Assembly (NCBI GenBank): GCA_934249275.1
Contig: CAKQKT010000096.1
Coordinates: 1 to 6,811, forward strand
Length of the DNA: 6,811 bases
Reading direction: 5' to 3'
Source: an uncultured Sutterella sp.
GTDB lineage: Bacteria > Pseudomonadota > Gammaproteobacteria > Burkholderiales > Burkholderiaceae_F
This document shows positions 1-6,531 of this stretch, piece after piece. Numbering within the stretch: position 1 is the stretch's first letter; every line of letters begins with the position of its first letter. The translations under genes were made by a program, and so were the position numbers. The notes under the pieces were generated by a model, which saw only the letters and a list, made by a program, of their open reading frames with translations, was not told where the DNA came from and searched no databases.

Positions 1-106
1 AAGCTAAATAGTTGCCACTCTTATGATTTATAGGAATGATCGTTTGTCAAGTCTAAATGTGTAAGCGTTCGCCCTGGCCCTTGAAACAACGGCAGAATTT
101 CTTCGC

Positions 107-112
107 TATAAT
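107..112 (+). promoter_or_regulatory. Candidate sigma-70 -10 element for tig
   Basis: A perfect TATAAT hexamer lies about 200 nt upstream of the tig start. The -35 side is poor: TTGAAA at 81-86 is 20 nt away, longer than usual, and GAAACA at 83-88 gives 18 nt but matches only three bases. The string CCCTTGAAAC at 78-87 looks like a sigma-32 -35 element, but no convincing CCCCATNT partner follows it. If this promoter is used, transcription would start near 119 and leave a structured leader of about 190 nt. Confidence 0.4.
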
Positions 113-123
113 TAAAAAATTCA

Positions 124-289
124 GGTCCGCCGATTTTGAAGCCGGCGGATGCTCTTTTTATAGAAGAGAGCGAACGACGGTCCGCCGCATGCGGATGCGC
201 TTCGCTCTGGAAAGAATTTTTCACGCGATTCGTTCTTTTTCAGGAACGGATCTCTTCAACAAATTCCGTCGCGCATCAAGCCGGCGGAC
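124..289 (+). repeat. Two pairs of complementary GC-rich repeats in the tig leader
   Basis: GGTCCGCCG occurs at 124-132 and again at 179-187. AAGCCGGCGGA occurs at 139-149 and again at 278-288. The core of the first repeat is the reverse complement of the core of the second, so four arms (125-132, 143-150, 180-187, 282-289) can pair in more than one arrangement over 7-8 bp. A 10-bp palindrome, CCGCATGCGG, lies at 185-194. The repeats are seen directly; any regulatory role is inference. Confidence 0.6.
125..159 (+). terminator. Terminator-like hairpin in the tig upstream region (end of an upstream gene, or attenuator)
   Basis: TCCGCCG (126-132) pairs with CGGCGGA (143-149) around a 10-nt loop, with a possible extra G-U pair at 125/150. 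Five T residues follow at 155-159 after a five-base gap. It could be the terminator of a gene outside the window, or an early attenuator if transcription starts at the TATAAT just upstream. The 7-bp stem and offset T tract make it weaker than the other terminators here. A second imperfect hairpin follows directly (GCTCTTTT 151-158 with AAGAGAGC 164-171). Confidence 0.4.
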
Positions 290-308
290 TTTTATAAAGA
301 CTACTGCG

Positions 309-1637
309 ATGACTGAACAAGAAACCGTCAAGACCGAAGAGGTCGCCAAGGTCAACCCGCTCGAACGTACGCTCGACCTGGTCGTTTCCTACGCTTCCGC
401 CGAAGAACTCACCGAAAAGACGCTGAAGAACTACGGCAAGACCGCCAAGCTCCCGGGCTTCCGCAAGGGCCATGTCCCGGCCGCTCAGGTTCGCCGCATG
501 TACGGCATGCAGGCCTACGACGAAGCCATCAACCAGCTCGTCGGCGAAGCCTGGCAGAAGGCTGCCTCCGAAAGCGAACTCCGCATTGCCGGCTATCCGC
601 GCATCGAAGCCGCCAAGAACGAGGAAGACAAGGAAAACATGCACTTCACGGCCAAGTTTGAAGTGTTCCCGGACGTTCAGATCCCGGATTTCTCCGCTGT
701 CGAACTCAAGCGCTATGTCTGCCCGGTGACCGACGCTGAAGTCGAAAAGACGATCGACGTCATGCGCCGCCAGCGCGCCACGTACAACGTCGTGGAACGC
801 GCTGCTGCCAACGACGATCGCGTCAAGCTCAACTTCAAGGGCAAGAAGGACGGCGTTGAATTCCAGGGCGGCACCGCCGAAGGCTACGTGTTCGTTCTCG
901 GCCAGGGCCGCATGCTCCCCGAGTTCGAAGCTGCTGTCACGGGCATGGCTGCCGGTGAAAAGAAGACCTTCCCGATGACCTTCCCGGCCGACTACGGCAT
1001 CAAGGATCTCGAAGGCCAGGCTGTTGAATTCGACGTTGAAGTCGTTGAAGTTGCCGAACCGGTCTATCCGGAAGTTGATGACGAATTCGCCATCAGCCTC
1101 GGCGTCAAGGACGGCATCGAAGCCATGCGCGCTGAAATCCGTGCCAACCTCGACCGAGAAGTCAAGGCTCGTCTCGAAACGAAGACCAAGGCCGAAGTGA
1201 TGGAAGCCGTTGCCAATGCTTGCGACTTCGCCCTTCCGACCGTCCTCGTCAACGACCAGTGCGAAGCTCTCCGTCAGCAGATGGAAAGCGACCTCGCCGG
1301 CCGCGGCATCGACGTCAAGAAGATGCCCGCCATGCCTGTCGACGCCTTCAAGCCGCAGGCTGAACGCCGCGTCCGTCTCGGCCTCTTCGTTGAAGCTCTG
1401 ATCGCTCAGGAAAAGATCACCGGCTCCGATGACCAGGTTCGTGAAATCGCCTCCGACATCGCTTCCAGCTACGAAAAGCCGGAAGAAGTCATCGACTACA
1501 TCATGAAGGACCAGAACCGCGTTGCCAATCTCCGTGCCCAGGCTACGGAAAACAACGTGACCGAATGGGTCCTCGGCAAGGCCAAGACCGTTGAAGAAAC
1601 GGTCGAATTCGACAAGCTGATGGCCGGCCAGTTCTAA
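309..1637 (+). CDS. tig: Trigger factor, ribosome-associated chaperone and peptidyl-prolyl isomerase
   Basis: The 442-residue product (E. coli: 432) binds the ribosome at the tunnel exit, shields nascent chains and catalyses prolyl isomerisation. The ribosome-docking signature GFRKGHVP is at residues 50-57 in the N-terminal domain (about 1-125). An FKBP-like PPIase domain spans about 165-250, including VKLNFKGKKDGVEF and VLGQGRMLPEFE. The helical C-terminal chaperone region runs from about 255 to the end and matches the family throughout. I chose ATG 309 because it gives a normal N-terminus. The Shine-Dalgarno is weak (AAAGA 296-300, 8 nt away). The frame stays open upstream to 57, but that stretch encodes arginine-rich sequence foreign to the family. 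Translation ends with tandem TAA TAG. Codon choice looks strongly biased (Leu mostly CTC, Lys mostly AAG), consistent with high expression. The gene appears monocistronic, with a strong terminator after it. Confidence 0.96.
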   Translation: MTEQETVKTEEVAKVNPLERTLDLVVSYASAEELTEKTLKNYGKTAKLPGFRKGHVPAAQVRRMYGMQAYDEAINQLVGEAWQKAASESELRIAGYPRIEAAKNEEDKENMHFTAKFEVFPDVQIPDFSAVELKRYVCPVTDAEVEKTIDVMRRQRATYNVVERAAANDDRVKLNFKGKKDGVEFQGGTAEGYVFVLGQGRMLPEFEAAVTGMAAGEKKTFPMTFPADYGIKDLEGQAVEFDVEVVEVAEPVYPEVDDEFAISLGVKDGIEAMRAEIRANLDREVKARLETKTKAEVMEAVANACDFALPTVLVNDQCEALRQQMESDLAGRGIDVKKMPAMPVDAFKPQAERRVRLGLFVEALIAQEKITGSDDQVREIASDIASSYEKPEEVIDYIMKDQNRVANLRAQATENNVTEWVLGKAKTVEETVEFDKLMAGQF

Positions 1638-1661
1638 TAGAACCGGACGACGTCAGGCTTT

Positions 1662-1683
1662 CGGGCGCGGCTTGCCGCGCCCG
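1662..1683 (+). other. GC-rich hairpin after tig
   Basis: CGGGCGCGG (1662-1670) pairs perfectly with CCGCGCCCG (1675-1683) around a CTTG loop. No T tract follows, so it is not a canonical terminator. It lies between the tig stop and the true terminator and could protect the tig 3' end or cause pausing. Its function is inferred. Confidence 0.55.
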
Positions 1684-1699
1684 GCCTTGATCGACTCGA

Positions 1700-1738
1700 G
1701 AGGCATCCCGGGCAAAGTTCTGGATGCCTCTTTTTTTT
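1700..1738 (+). terminator. Rho-independent terminator of tig
   Basis: GAGGCATCC (1700-1708) pairs perfectly with GGATGCCTC (1722-1730) across a 13-nt loop, and eight T residues follow immediately (1731-1738). This is a canonical intrinsic terminator and separates tig from clpP. Confidence 0.93.
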
Positions 1739-1775
1739 ATGTGGCCGCAGGCGGGAGCTTTTTCACGCGCTCCGC

Positions 1776-1781
1776 TACAAT
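1776..1781 (+). promoter_or_regulatory. Candidate -10 element for clpP
   Basis: TACAAT, five of six bases of the sigma-70 -10 consensus, lies in the 81-nt gap between the tig terminator and the clpP start and would place transcription initiation near 1788. I see no good -35 hexamer at 16-18 nt and no heat-shock CTTGAAA box. A promoter is expected in this gap because of the strong terminator upstream; this hexamer is only the best candidate. Confidence 0.35.
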
Positions 1782-1819
1782 CGTCAGATACTCATTTTTC
1801 CATAAGGCGAAGAAAAATC

Positions 1820-2419
1820 ATGCTAGTCCCTTATGTCATTGAAGACACCGGCCGTGGCGAACGCAGCTACGACATTTATTCGCGTCTCCTTCGCGACCGC
1901 ATCATCTTTCTTACGGGTGAGGTGAATGATCAGTCTGCGAGCCTCGTGATCGCGCAGATGCTTTTCCTTGAGAGTGAAAATCCGGACAAGGACATCTACT
2001 TCTACATCAACAGCCCGGGCGGTTCCGTTTCCGCCGGCATGGGCATTTATGACACGATGAAGTTCATCCGCCCGAAGGTCTGCACGATCTGCGTGGGTCT
2101 TGCTGCCTCGATGGGCGCTCTCCTTCTGAGCTCCGGCGAGAAGGGCCGCCGCTACGCGCTGCCGCACTCCCGCGTGATGATTCATCAGCCGCTCGGCGGC
2201 ATCCAGGGGCAGGCGACTGAAATTGAAATCACCGCCCGCCAGATTCTGCGCACGAAGCAGGAACTCAACCAGATTCTTGCCGATAACTGCGGCAAGCCTG
2301 TCGCCGACGTTTCTCTTGATACCGAGCGCGATTACTGGCTCGTGGGCGAAGAGGCCATGAATTACGGTCTCGTCGACCGCATCTTCACGACGCGCGCCGA
2401 ACTTGAAAAGGCGCTCTGA
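1820..2419 (+). CDS. clpP: ATP-dependent Clp protease proteolytic subunit ClpP
   Basis: The 199-residue serine peptidase is expected to form the two-ring, 14-subunit degradation chamber served by ClpX. The catalytic triad falls at Ser97 (GLAASMGA), His122 (MIHQP) and Asp171 (DTERD), the same positions as in mature E. coli ClpP. The substrate-strand motif [11 protein letters not shown] is at 63-73. The start at ATG 1820 is preceded by AAGG at 1804-1807, with purine-rich GAAGAAAAA between it and the start. This start puts [15 protein letters not shown] right after Met1, which is where the mature E. coli enzyme begins, so there is no propeptide. In-frame ATGs further up (1724, 1739) lie in or beside the tig terminator and are not credible. 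clpX follows after 21 nt, so the two are probably co-transcribed. Confidence 0.97.
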   Translation: MLVPYVIEDTGRGERSYDIYSRLLRDRIIFLTGEVNDQSASLVIAQMLFLESENPDKDIYFYINSPGGSVSAGMGIYDTMKFIRPKVCTICVGLAASMGALLLSSGEKGRRYALPHSRVMIHQPLGGIQGQATEIEITARQILRTKQELNQILADNCGKPVADVSLDTERDYWLVGEEAMNYGLVDRIFTTRAELEKAL

Positions 2420-2427
2420 GCAGAAGC

Positions 2428-2432
2428 GAGGT
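2428..2432 (+). promoter_or_regulatory. Shine-Dalgarno site of clpX
   Basis: GAGGT lies 8 nt before the clpX ATG. An in-frame TAA at 2432-2434 overlaps it and rules out any more upstream start for clpX, so this site fixes the start at 2441. Confidence 0.85.
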
Positions 2433-2440
2433 AACACGAC

Positions 2441-3670
2441 ATGCGAACCTGTTCTTTCTGTGGCCGAAGCGAGAGCGAGTGCAAGGAGCTCTTTTCCGGC
2501 ATTCGCGGCGAACTCATCTGCGGCGAATGCATTCGTTCGATGAACGACGAGCTCAAGAGCGGTCCGGCGCCCGAGACTGCGCCGGAAGTTCAGCCTGAGG
2601 CCGAAAAGCCGCTTCCCAAGCCCAAGGAGCTCTACGACCTGCTCGATCAGTACGTGGTTGGACAGAGCCGCGCCAAGCGAACGCTTTCCGTGGCTGTTTA
2701 CAACCACTACAAGCGCCTGAAGAATCAGGCGGATGCCGATCGCTCCGTAGAGCTTCAGAAGTCCAATATCCTTCTGATCGGTCCGACGGGCTCCGGCAAG
2801 ACTCTGCTCGCGCAGACGCTTGCCCGCGCTCTTGACGTGCCGTTTGCCATTGCCGATGCAACAACGCTTACCGAAGCCGGTTATGTGGGCGAGGACGTCG
2901 AGAACATCGTCGCCAAGCTAGTTCAGGCCGCCGACGGTGATGTCGAGCGTGCTCAGCGAGGCATCATCTATCTTGACGAAATCGACAAGATCGCCCGCAA
3001 GAGCGAGAACCCGTCCATTACGCGCGACGTTTCCGGCGAAGGCGTGCAGCAGGCTCTCCTGAAGCTTGTCGAAGGAACCGTTGCGAGCATGCCTGCGCAG
3101 GGCGGCCGCAAGAATCCCGGCAAGGCGATGATTCAGGTCGATACGTCGCAGATTCTCTTCATTTGCGGCGGCGCCTTTGACGGCATGCAGAGCATTATCA
3201 GCCGCCGCACCGAAAGGGCGGAGATGGGCTTCGGCGGCCGTGTATTCAGCAAGGACGGCGACAAGAATCTGACCAAGGTGTACAACCAGGTGGAGCCTGC
3301 CGACCTTGTCAAGTACGGCCTGATTCCCGAACTCGTCGGTCGTCTGCCGGTGATTGCGGCGCTTGAGGAGCTTGACGAAGAAGCTCTGATCGCCATTCTC
3401 ACGAAGCCCAAGAATGCCATTGTGCGCCAGTATCAGGCGCTGCTCGGCATGGAGGACGTGGAGCTCGAATTCACGCCCGACGCACTCAAGGCTGTTGCCG
3501 AGAAGGCCATTGCCCGCAAGACGGGCGCCCGCGGTCTGCGCTCCATCGTTGAAGGCGTGTTGCTTGATGCGATGTTCGATATTCCGACTCGAGGCAATAT
3601 TGCTCGTGCACGTGTCACGCGCGAGACGGTCGAGAAGGGCGCGCCCGTCGAGCTCATCGAGCGCGACTGA
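2441..3670 (+). CDS. clpX: ATP-dependent Clp protease ATP-binding subunit ClpX
   Basis: This 409-residue AAA+ unfoldase (E. coli: 424) forms a hexamer that recognises, unfolds and threads substrates into ClpP. The N-terminal zinc-binding domain has Cys4, Cys7, Cys27 and Cys30, followed by a Pro/Glu-rich linker (about 40-62). Walker A is GPTGSGKT (114-121) and Walker B ends in LDE (178-180). The pore-1 loop is GYVG (147-150). The sensor-2 region GARGLRS is at 362-368. The ClpP-docking tripeptide is MGF (262-264) where E. coli has IGF. The RKH pore loop reads RKN (223-225). The protein starts only three residues before the first zinc cysteine, shorter than in E. coli, and an in-frame stop upstream confirms this. 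The C-terminus ends shortly after the small AAA+ domain. It forms an operon with clpP, and lon follows after an 87-nt gap. Confidence 0.97.
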   Translation: MRTCSFCGRSESECKELFSGIRGELICGECIRSMNDELKSGPAPETAPEVQPEAEKPLPKPKELYDLLDQYVVGQSRAKRTLSVAVYNHYKRLKNQADADRSVELQKSNILLIGPTGSGKTLLAQTLARALDVPFAIADATTLTEAGYVGEDVENIVAKLVQAADGDVERAQRGIIYLDEIDKIARKSENPSITRDVSGEGVQQALLKLVEGTVASMPAQGGRKNPGKAMIQVDTSQILFICGGAFDGMQSIISRRTERAEMGFGGRVFSKDGDKNLTKVYNQVEPADLVKYGLIPELVGRLPVIAALEELDEEALIAILTKPKNAIVRQYQALLGMEDVELEFTPDALKAVAEKAIARKTGARGLRSIVEGVLLDAMFDIPTRGNIARARVTRETVEKGAPVELIERD

Positions 3671-3674
3671 CGCC

Positions 3675-3689
3675 CGGACCTGCGGTCCG
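3675..3689 (+). other. Small hairpin after clpX
   Basis: CGGACC (3675-3680) pairs with GGTCCG (3684-3689) around a TGC loop, four bases after the clpX stop. No T tract follows, so it is unlikely to be an efficient intrinsic terminator. Read-through from clpX into lon therefore remains possible. Confidence 0.45.
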
Positions 3690-3690
3690 A

Positions 3691-3719
3691 CTTGAAAATG
3701 GGGGCGCAAGCCCCCATAT
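3691..3719 (+). promoter_or_regulatory. Heat-shock (sigma-32 / RpoH) promoter of lon
   Basis: CTTGAAA at 3691-3697 and CCCCATAT at 3712-3719 are separated by 14 nt. This matches the E. coli-type sigma-32 consensus CTTGAAA-N13-15-CCCCATNT at every defined base. Transcription would start near 3725-3727, about 30 nt before the lon TTG. lon is a classical sigma-32 target. A sigma-70-like TATATT (3717-3722) overlaps the -10, with TTGAAA 19 nt upstream, so basal transcription from the same place is possible. The spacer and -10 also form a perfect inverted repeat (3698-3717). Confidence 0.85.
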
Positions 3720-3745
3720 ATTCAAGACCGAACAGAATACTCATT

Positions 3746-3749
3746 AGGA
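3746..3749 (+). promoter_or_regulatory. Shine-Dalgarno site that decides the lon start
   Basis: AGGA lies 8 nt before TTG 3758. The competing in-frame TTG 3692 and ATG 3698 have no such site. They also lie inside the sigma-32 promoter, upstream of its expected transcription start. Confidence 0.75.
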
Positions 3750-3757
3750 CAAAAGAT

Positions 3758-6238
3758 TTGGCTAAGAAGACCGACGGGGACTTCAAGTTCCCCGAACACC
3801 TCGAAGTACCGGCTCTCGCGGTGCGCGACATGGTGATCTTTCCCTCGATGATGGCGCCCATCTTCATGGGCCGCCAGAAGTCCATTCGTGCCGCCGAGCA
3901 CGCCATGGATACTGAGGACAACTATATTCTCCTTCTCGCACAGAAGGATCCGACGGCGGACGATCCGACGGCCGAGGATCTCTATGAGGTTGGCACGCTG
4001 GCTGCCGTGACGCAGTTCTTCGGCCTGCCCGACGGGACCAAGAAGGCGCTTGTCGAAGGCCTCGCCCGCTATCGTCTTGAGAAGCTTGACGAGCGCGACG
4101 GCATGCTTGTGGCCGTCTGCAGCCTGATTCCTACGATCAAGGCTGATTCCGCCGCTCTCGAGCCGCTGCGCCGCTCGATCATCGATGCATGGTCGAAATA
4201 TGCTGGCCGCGACAAGACGAAGATCGATCTCGCAAAGCAGCTTGACGTCGAGAGCGATCCCGAACGCATGCTTGACCTTGTCAGCGCTCAGGGTGCTTTC
4301 AAGACGAACGACAAGATGCTGCTTCTTGGAGAGTCCGATCTGCTGAAGCGCTTCGATATTGCGCTTGGCATTCTGGCTCGAGAAAACGAAGTGAAGGAAC
4401 TTCAGGCTCGCGTCGACGGCCGCGTAAAGCGCCAGATGGACAAGAACCAGCGAGACTACTATCTCAATGAGCAGATCAAGGCCATCCGCAAGGAGCTTGG
4501 TGATGCCGGCGACGGCGAGGGCGACGATTTCGCCGACGTTGAAAAGCGCATTGCCGACGCGAAGATGCCCAAATATGCGGACGAGACCGCCCGCAACGAA
4601 CTTCGTCGTCTGCGCCAGATGCCGACGATGAGCTCGGAGTCTGTCGTTGTTCGCAACTACATCGAAACGCTCACGGATTATCCCTGGACGAAGAAGTCTC
4701 GTGTCTCGCGCGATCTTGAGGCTGCGGCCCGCATTCTCGATGAGGATCATTCCGGTCTTGAGAAGGTGAAGGAACGCATTCTCGAGTACCTCGCCGTGCA
4801 GAAGCGCGTTGGCAAGGTGAAGTCTCCGATTCTTTGCTTCGTGGGTGCGCCCGGTGTCGGCAAGACCTCTCTGGGCGAGTCCATTGCACGTGCTACGGGC
4901 CGCAAGTATGTGCGCGTGGCCTTGGGCGGCGTGCATGACGAGAGCGAAATTCGCGGTCACCGCCGCACCTATGTGGGTTCGATGCCCGGCCAGATCGTCA
5001 AGAGCATGATCCGTGCCGGCGTGCGCAATCCGCTCTTCCTGCTCGATGAAATCGACAAAATGGGCATGGATCACCGCGGCGATCCTGCCTCCGCCATGCT
5101 TGAAGTGCTTGATCCCGAGCAGAACGATGCGTTTGCAGACCATTACATGGAGATTCCGGTCGATCTTTCCGATGTGATGTTTGTGGCTACTTCCAACAGT
5201 TACGACATTCCTCCGGCTCTTCTCGACCGCATGGAAGTGATCTCGCTTTCGGGCTACACCGAAGAGGAGAAGCTCCATATCGCCGAGCACCATCTGGTGC
5301 CCAAGCAGCTCCGTGCCACCGGGCTCAAGGCTGAGGAGGTTGATCTTACGCGCGAAGCCGTTGTGGACATCATCCGCTACTGGACCCGTGAAGCGGGCGT
5401 GCGCGGACTCGAGCGCCTCATCGGCAAGATCTTCCGCAAGATCGTGCTTGCTGCCGACAAGAAGGGCGGTCGCCTGACGGAAAAGACTGTGGTGAAGCCT
5501 GAAAATCTCAGCGTTTACCTCGGCCCCGCCAAGTATACGATCGGCCTCGCCGGCAAGGAACCGCGCGTCGGTGTCGTCAACGGTCTGGCCTGGACCTCGG
5601 TGGGTGGTGAAATGCTCACGATCGAAGCTCAGGTCTTCCCGGGCAAGGGCGCCGTGCAGCGCACAGGCAGCCTTGGCGACGTGATGAAGGAAAGTGTTGA
5701 AACGGCTCGTTCCGTCGTTCGCGCCCGCGCAGCCGAGCTCGGCATTGACACAAAGCGCTTCTACGAAACAGACCTGCACGTGCACTATCCGGAAGGCGCT
5801 ACGCCCAAGGACGGTCCGTCTGCCGGCTCCGCCACGACCACGGCCATCATTTCCGCCATGACCGGCATTGCGGTTCGATCCGATGTCGCCATGACGGGGG
5901 AAATCACCCTTCACGGCGAGGTGCTCGAAATCGGCGGCCTCAAGGAAAAGCTTCTTGCCGCCGTTCGCGCAGGCTGCACGAAGATTCTGATTCCTGAGGT
6001 CAACATGCGCGATCTCGAGGACGTGCCCGAAACCGCCAGGGAGAAGATTGCGATCGTTCCGGTCAAGACCATCGAAGACGTAATCGCTCATGCGCTTGTG
6101 CGCAAGCCCGAACCGCTTCCTCCTGAAGCTGCGAAGGCAGAAAAGCCGGCGGCAGAGACGCCCGTCGCTCCGGTCGAGGAAAAACCGGCCAAGACGCGCC
6201 GTTCCACGAAGAAGACGGCGCTCAAGGTATCGGCTTGA
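3758..6238 (+). CDS. lon: ATP-dependent serine protease Lon (bacterial LonA type)
   Basis: The 826-residue product (E. coli: 784) is a hexameric AAA+ protease that degrades misfolded and short-lived regulatory proteins in the cytosol. The N-terminal substrate-binding domain begins at [19 protein letters not shown] and is followed by a helical region with [18 protein letters not shown] (231-248). Walker A is GAPGVGKT (363-370) and Walker B is PLFLLDEID (425-433). The C-terminal protease domain carries catalytic Ser688 (KDGPSAG) and Lys731 ([10 protein letters not shown]), 43 residues apart as in E. coli. The start is TTG 3758, supported by AGGA 8 nt upstream; starting at ATG 3698 would add 20 residues encoded within promoter DNA. 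The C-terminus extends about 40 residues beyond the usual end as an Ala/Pro/Glu/Lys-rich tail finishing in a basic stretch. A heat-shock promoter precedes the gene and a strong terminator follows it. Confidence 0.97.
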   Translation: MAKKTDGDFKFPEHLEVPALAVRDMVIFPSMMAPIFMGRQKSIRAAEHAMDTEDNYILLLAQKDPTADDPTAEDLYEVGTLAAVTQFFGLPDGTKKALVEGLARYRLEKLDERDGMLVAVCSLIPTIKADSAALEPLRRSIIDAWSKYAGRDKTKIDLAKQLDVESDPERMLDLVSAQGAFKTNDKMLLLGESDLLKRFDIALGILARENEVKELQARVDGRVKRQMDKNQRDYYLNEQIKAIRKELGDAGDGEGDDFADVEKRIADAKMPKYADETARNELRRLRQMPTMSSESVVVRNYIETLTDYPWTKKSRVSRDLEAAARILDEDHSGLEKVKERILEYLAVQKRVGKVKSPILCFVGAPGVGKTSLGESIARATGRKYVRVALGGVHDESEIRGHRRTYVGSMPGQIVKSMIRAGVRNPLFLLDEIDKMGMDHRGDPASAMLEVLDPEQNDAFADHYMEIPVDLSDVMFVATSNSYDIPPALLDRMEVISLSGYTEEEKLHIAEHHLVPKQLRATGLKAEEVDLTREAVVDIIRYWTREAGVRGLERLIGKIFRKIVLAADKKGGRLTEKTVVKPENLSVYLGPAKYTIGLAGKEPRVGVVNGLAWTSVGGEMLTIEAQVFPGKGAVQRTGSLGDVMKESVETARSVVRARAAELGIDTKRFYETDLHVHYPEGATPKDGPSAGSATTTAIISAMTGIAVRSDVAMTGEITLHGEVLEIGGLKEKLLAAVRAGCTKILIPEVNMRDLEDVPETAREKIAIVPVKTIEDVIAHALVRKPEPLPPEAAKAEKPAAETPVAPVEEKPAKTRRSTKKTALKVSA

Positions 6239-6253
6239 GACTGTTGAACCCGG

Positions 6254-6279
6254 ATGCCCGGTCCCGATGATCCGGGCAT
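6254..6279 (+). other. GC-rich hairpin after lon
   Basis: ATGCCCGG (6254-6261) pairs with CCGGGCAT (6272-6279) around a 10-nt loop. There is no T tract. It sits just before the true lon terminator, the same arrangement as after tig. Confidence 0.5.
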
Positions 6280-6284
6280 AAGGG

Positions 6285-6326
6285 AAAATCGGCTTGTCCG
6301 TGGATGGCGGACGAGCCGATTTTTTT
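6285..6326 (+). terminator. Rho-independent terminator of lon
   Basis: Arms 6285-6300 and 6308-6323 form a 16-bp stem with a single G-U pair and a 7-nt loop (TGGATGG). A run of seven T residues ends it at 6320-6326. This is a very strong intrinsic terminator and separates lon from the tRNA cluster. Confidence 0.94.
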
Positions 6327-6391
6327 ACGGATAACGGTGGAAACTTTGCTGAATACCGTATTTTTGGTATGGAATGATGAGAGCCATCGTG

Positions 6392-6397
6392 TAAAAT
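6392..6397 (+). promoter_or_regulatory. Weak candidate -10 element for tRNA-Val
   Basis: TAAAAT (five of six bases) lies about 46 nt before tRNA-Val. The only -35 candidate at suitable spacing, TGGAAT at 6370-6375 (16 nt), is poor. A promoter is expected between the lon terminator and tRNA-Val, but I cannot place it firmly. The rest of 6327-6443 shows only a short inverted repeat (ATACC 6353-6357 with GGTAT 6366-6370) and the palindrome TTGCGCAA at 6410-6417. Confidence 0.25.
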
Positions 6398-6443
6398 CCG
6401 AATTCTGCATTGCGCAAACGCGGCATGCGGAGCTTTTTCAGAA

Positions 6444-6519
6444 GGGTGCTTAGCTCAGTTGGTAGAGCACCGCCTTTACACGGCGATGGTCGGGAGTTCG
6501 ACCCTCTCAGCACCCACCA
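6444..6519 (+). tRNA. tRNA-Val, anticodon UAC
   Basis: The 76-nt cloverleaf is complete. The acceptor stem is GGGTGCT with AGCACCC, the D arm is GCTC/GAGC, and the anticodon loop TTTACAC has TAC at 6477-6479. The T arm is GGGAG-TTCGACC-CTCTC. The discriminator is A73 and the CCA tail is encoded. The anticodon stem has a C-A mismatch at the outermost pair (27/43). It closely resembles E. coli tRNA-Val(UAC) and decodes GUN valine codons, mainly GUA and GUG. Confidence 0.97.
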
Positions 6520-6531
6520 AAAATCTGATTT

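Noticed and set aside
57..308. An 84-codon in-frame N-terminal extension of trigger factor, with ATGs at 57 and 189.
   Set aside because: The encoded sequence is Arg/Phe-rich with no family similarity, lacks a good ribosome site, and spans the candidate promoter and hairpins. ATG 309 gives the normal trigger factor N-terminus.
1724..1819. Upstream in-frame ATGs that would lengthen ClpP by 27-32 residues.
   Set aside because: They lie inside or right next to the T tract of the tig terminator and before the likely clpP transcription start.
3698..3717. GC-rich hairpin as the clpX terminator.
   Set aside because: No T tract follows, and its right arm is the -10 of the lon heat-shock promoter.
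3692..3757. Earlier lon starts at TTG 3692 or ATG 3698.
   Set aside because: Both lie within the sigma-32 promoter, have no Shine-Dalgarno site and would add residues that do not belong to Lon. TTG 3758 has AGGA at 8 nt.
3722..6091. A 789-codon open frame on the minus strand, opposite lon.
   Set aside because: It is the mirror of a strongly codon-biased gene, with no recognisable protein motif. The same holds for the minus-strand frames at 1823-2707 and 2918-3709.
6325..6513. Minus-strand 62-codon frame with GSNSRPSPCKGGALPTELS-like sequence.
   Set aside because: This is the antisense of tRNA-Val, another familiar false protein.
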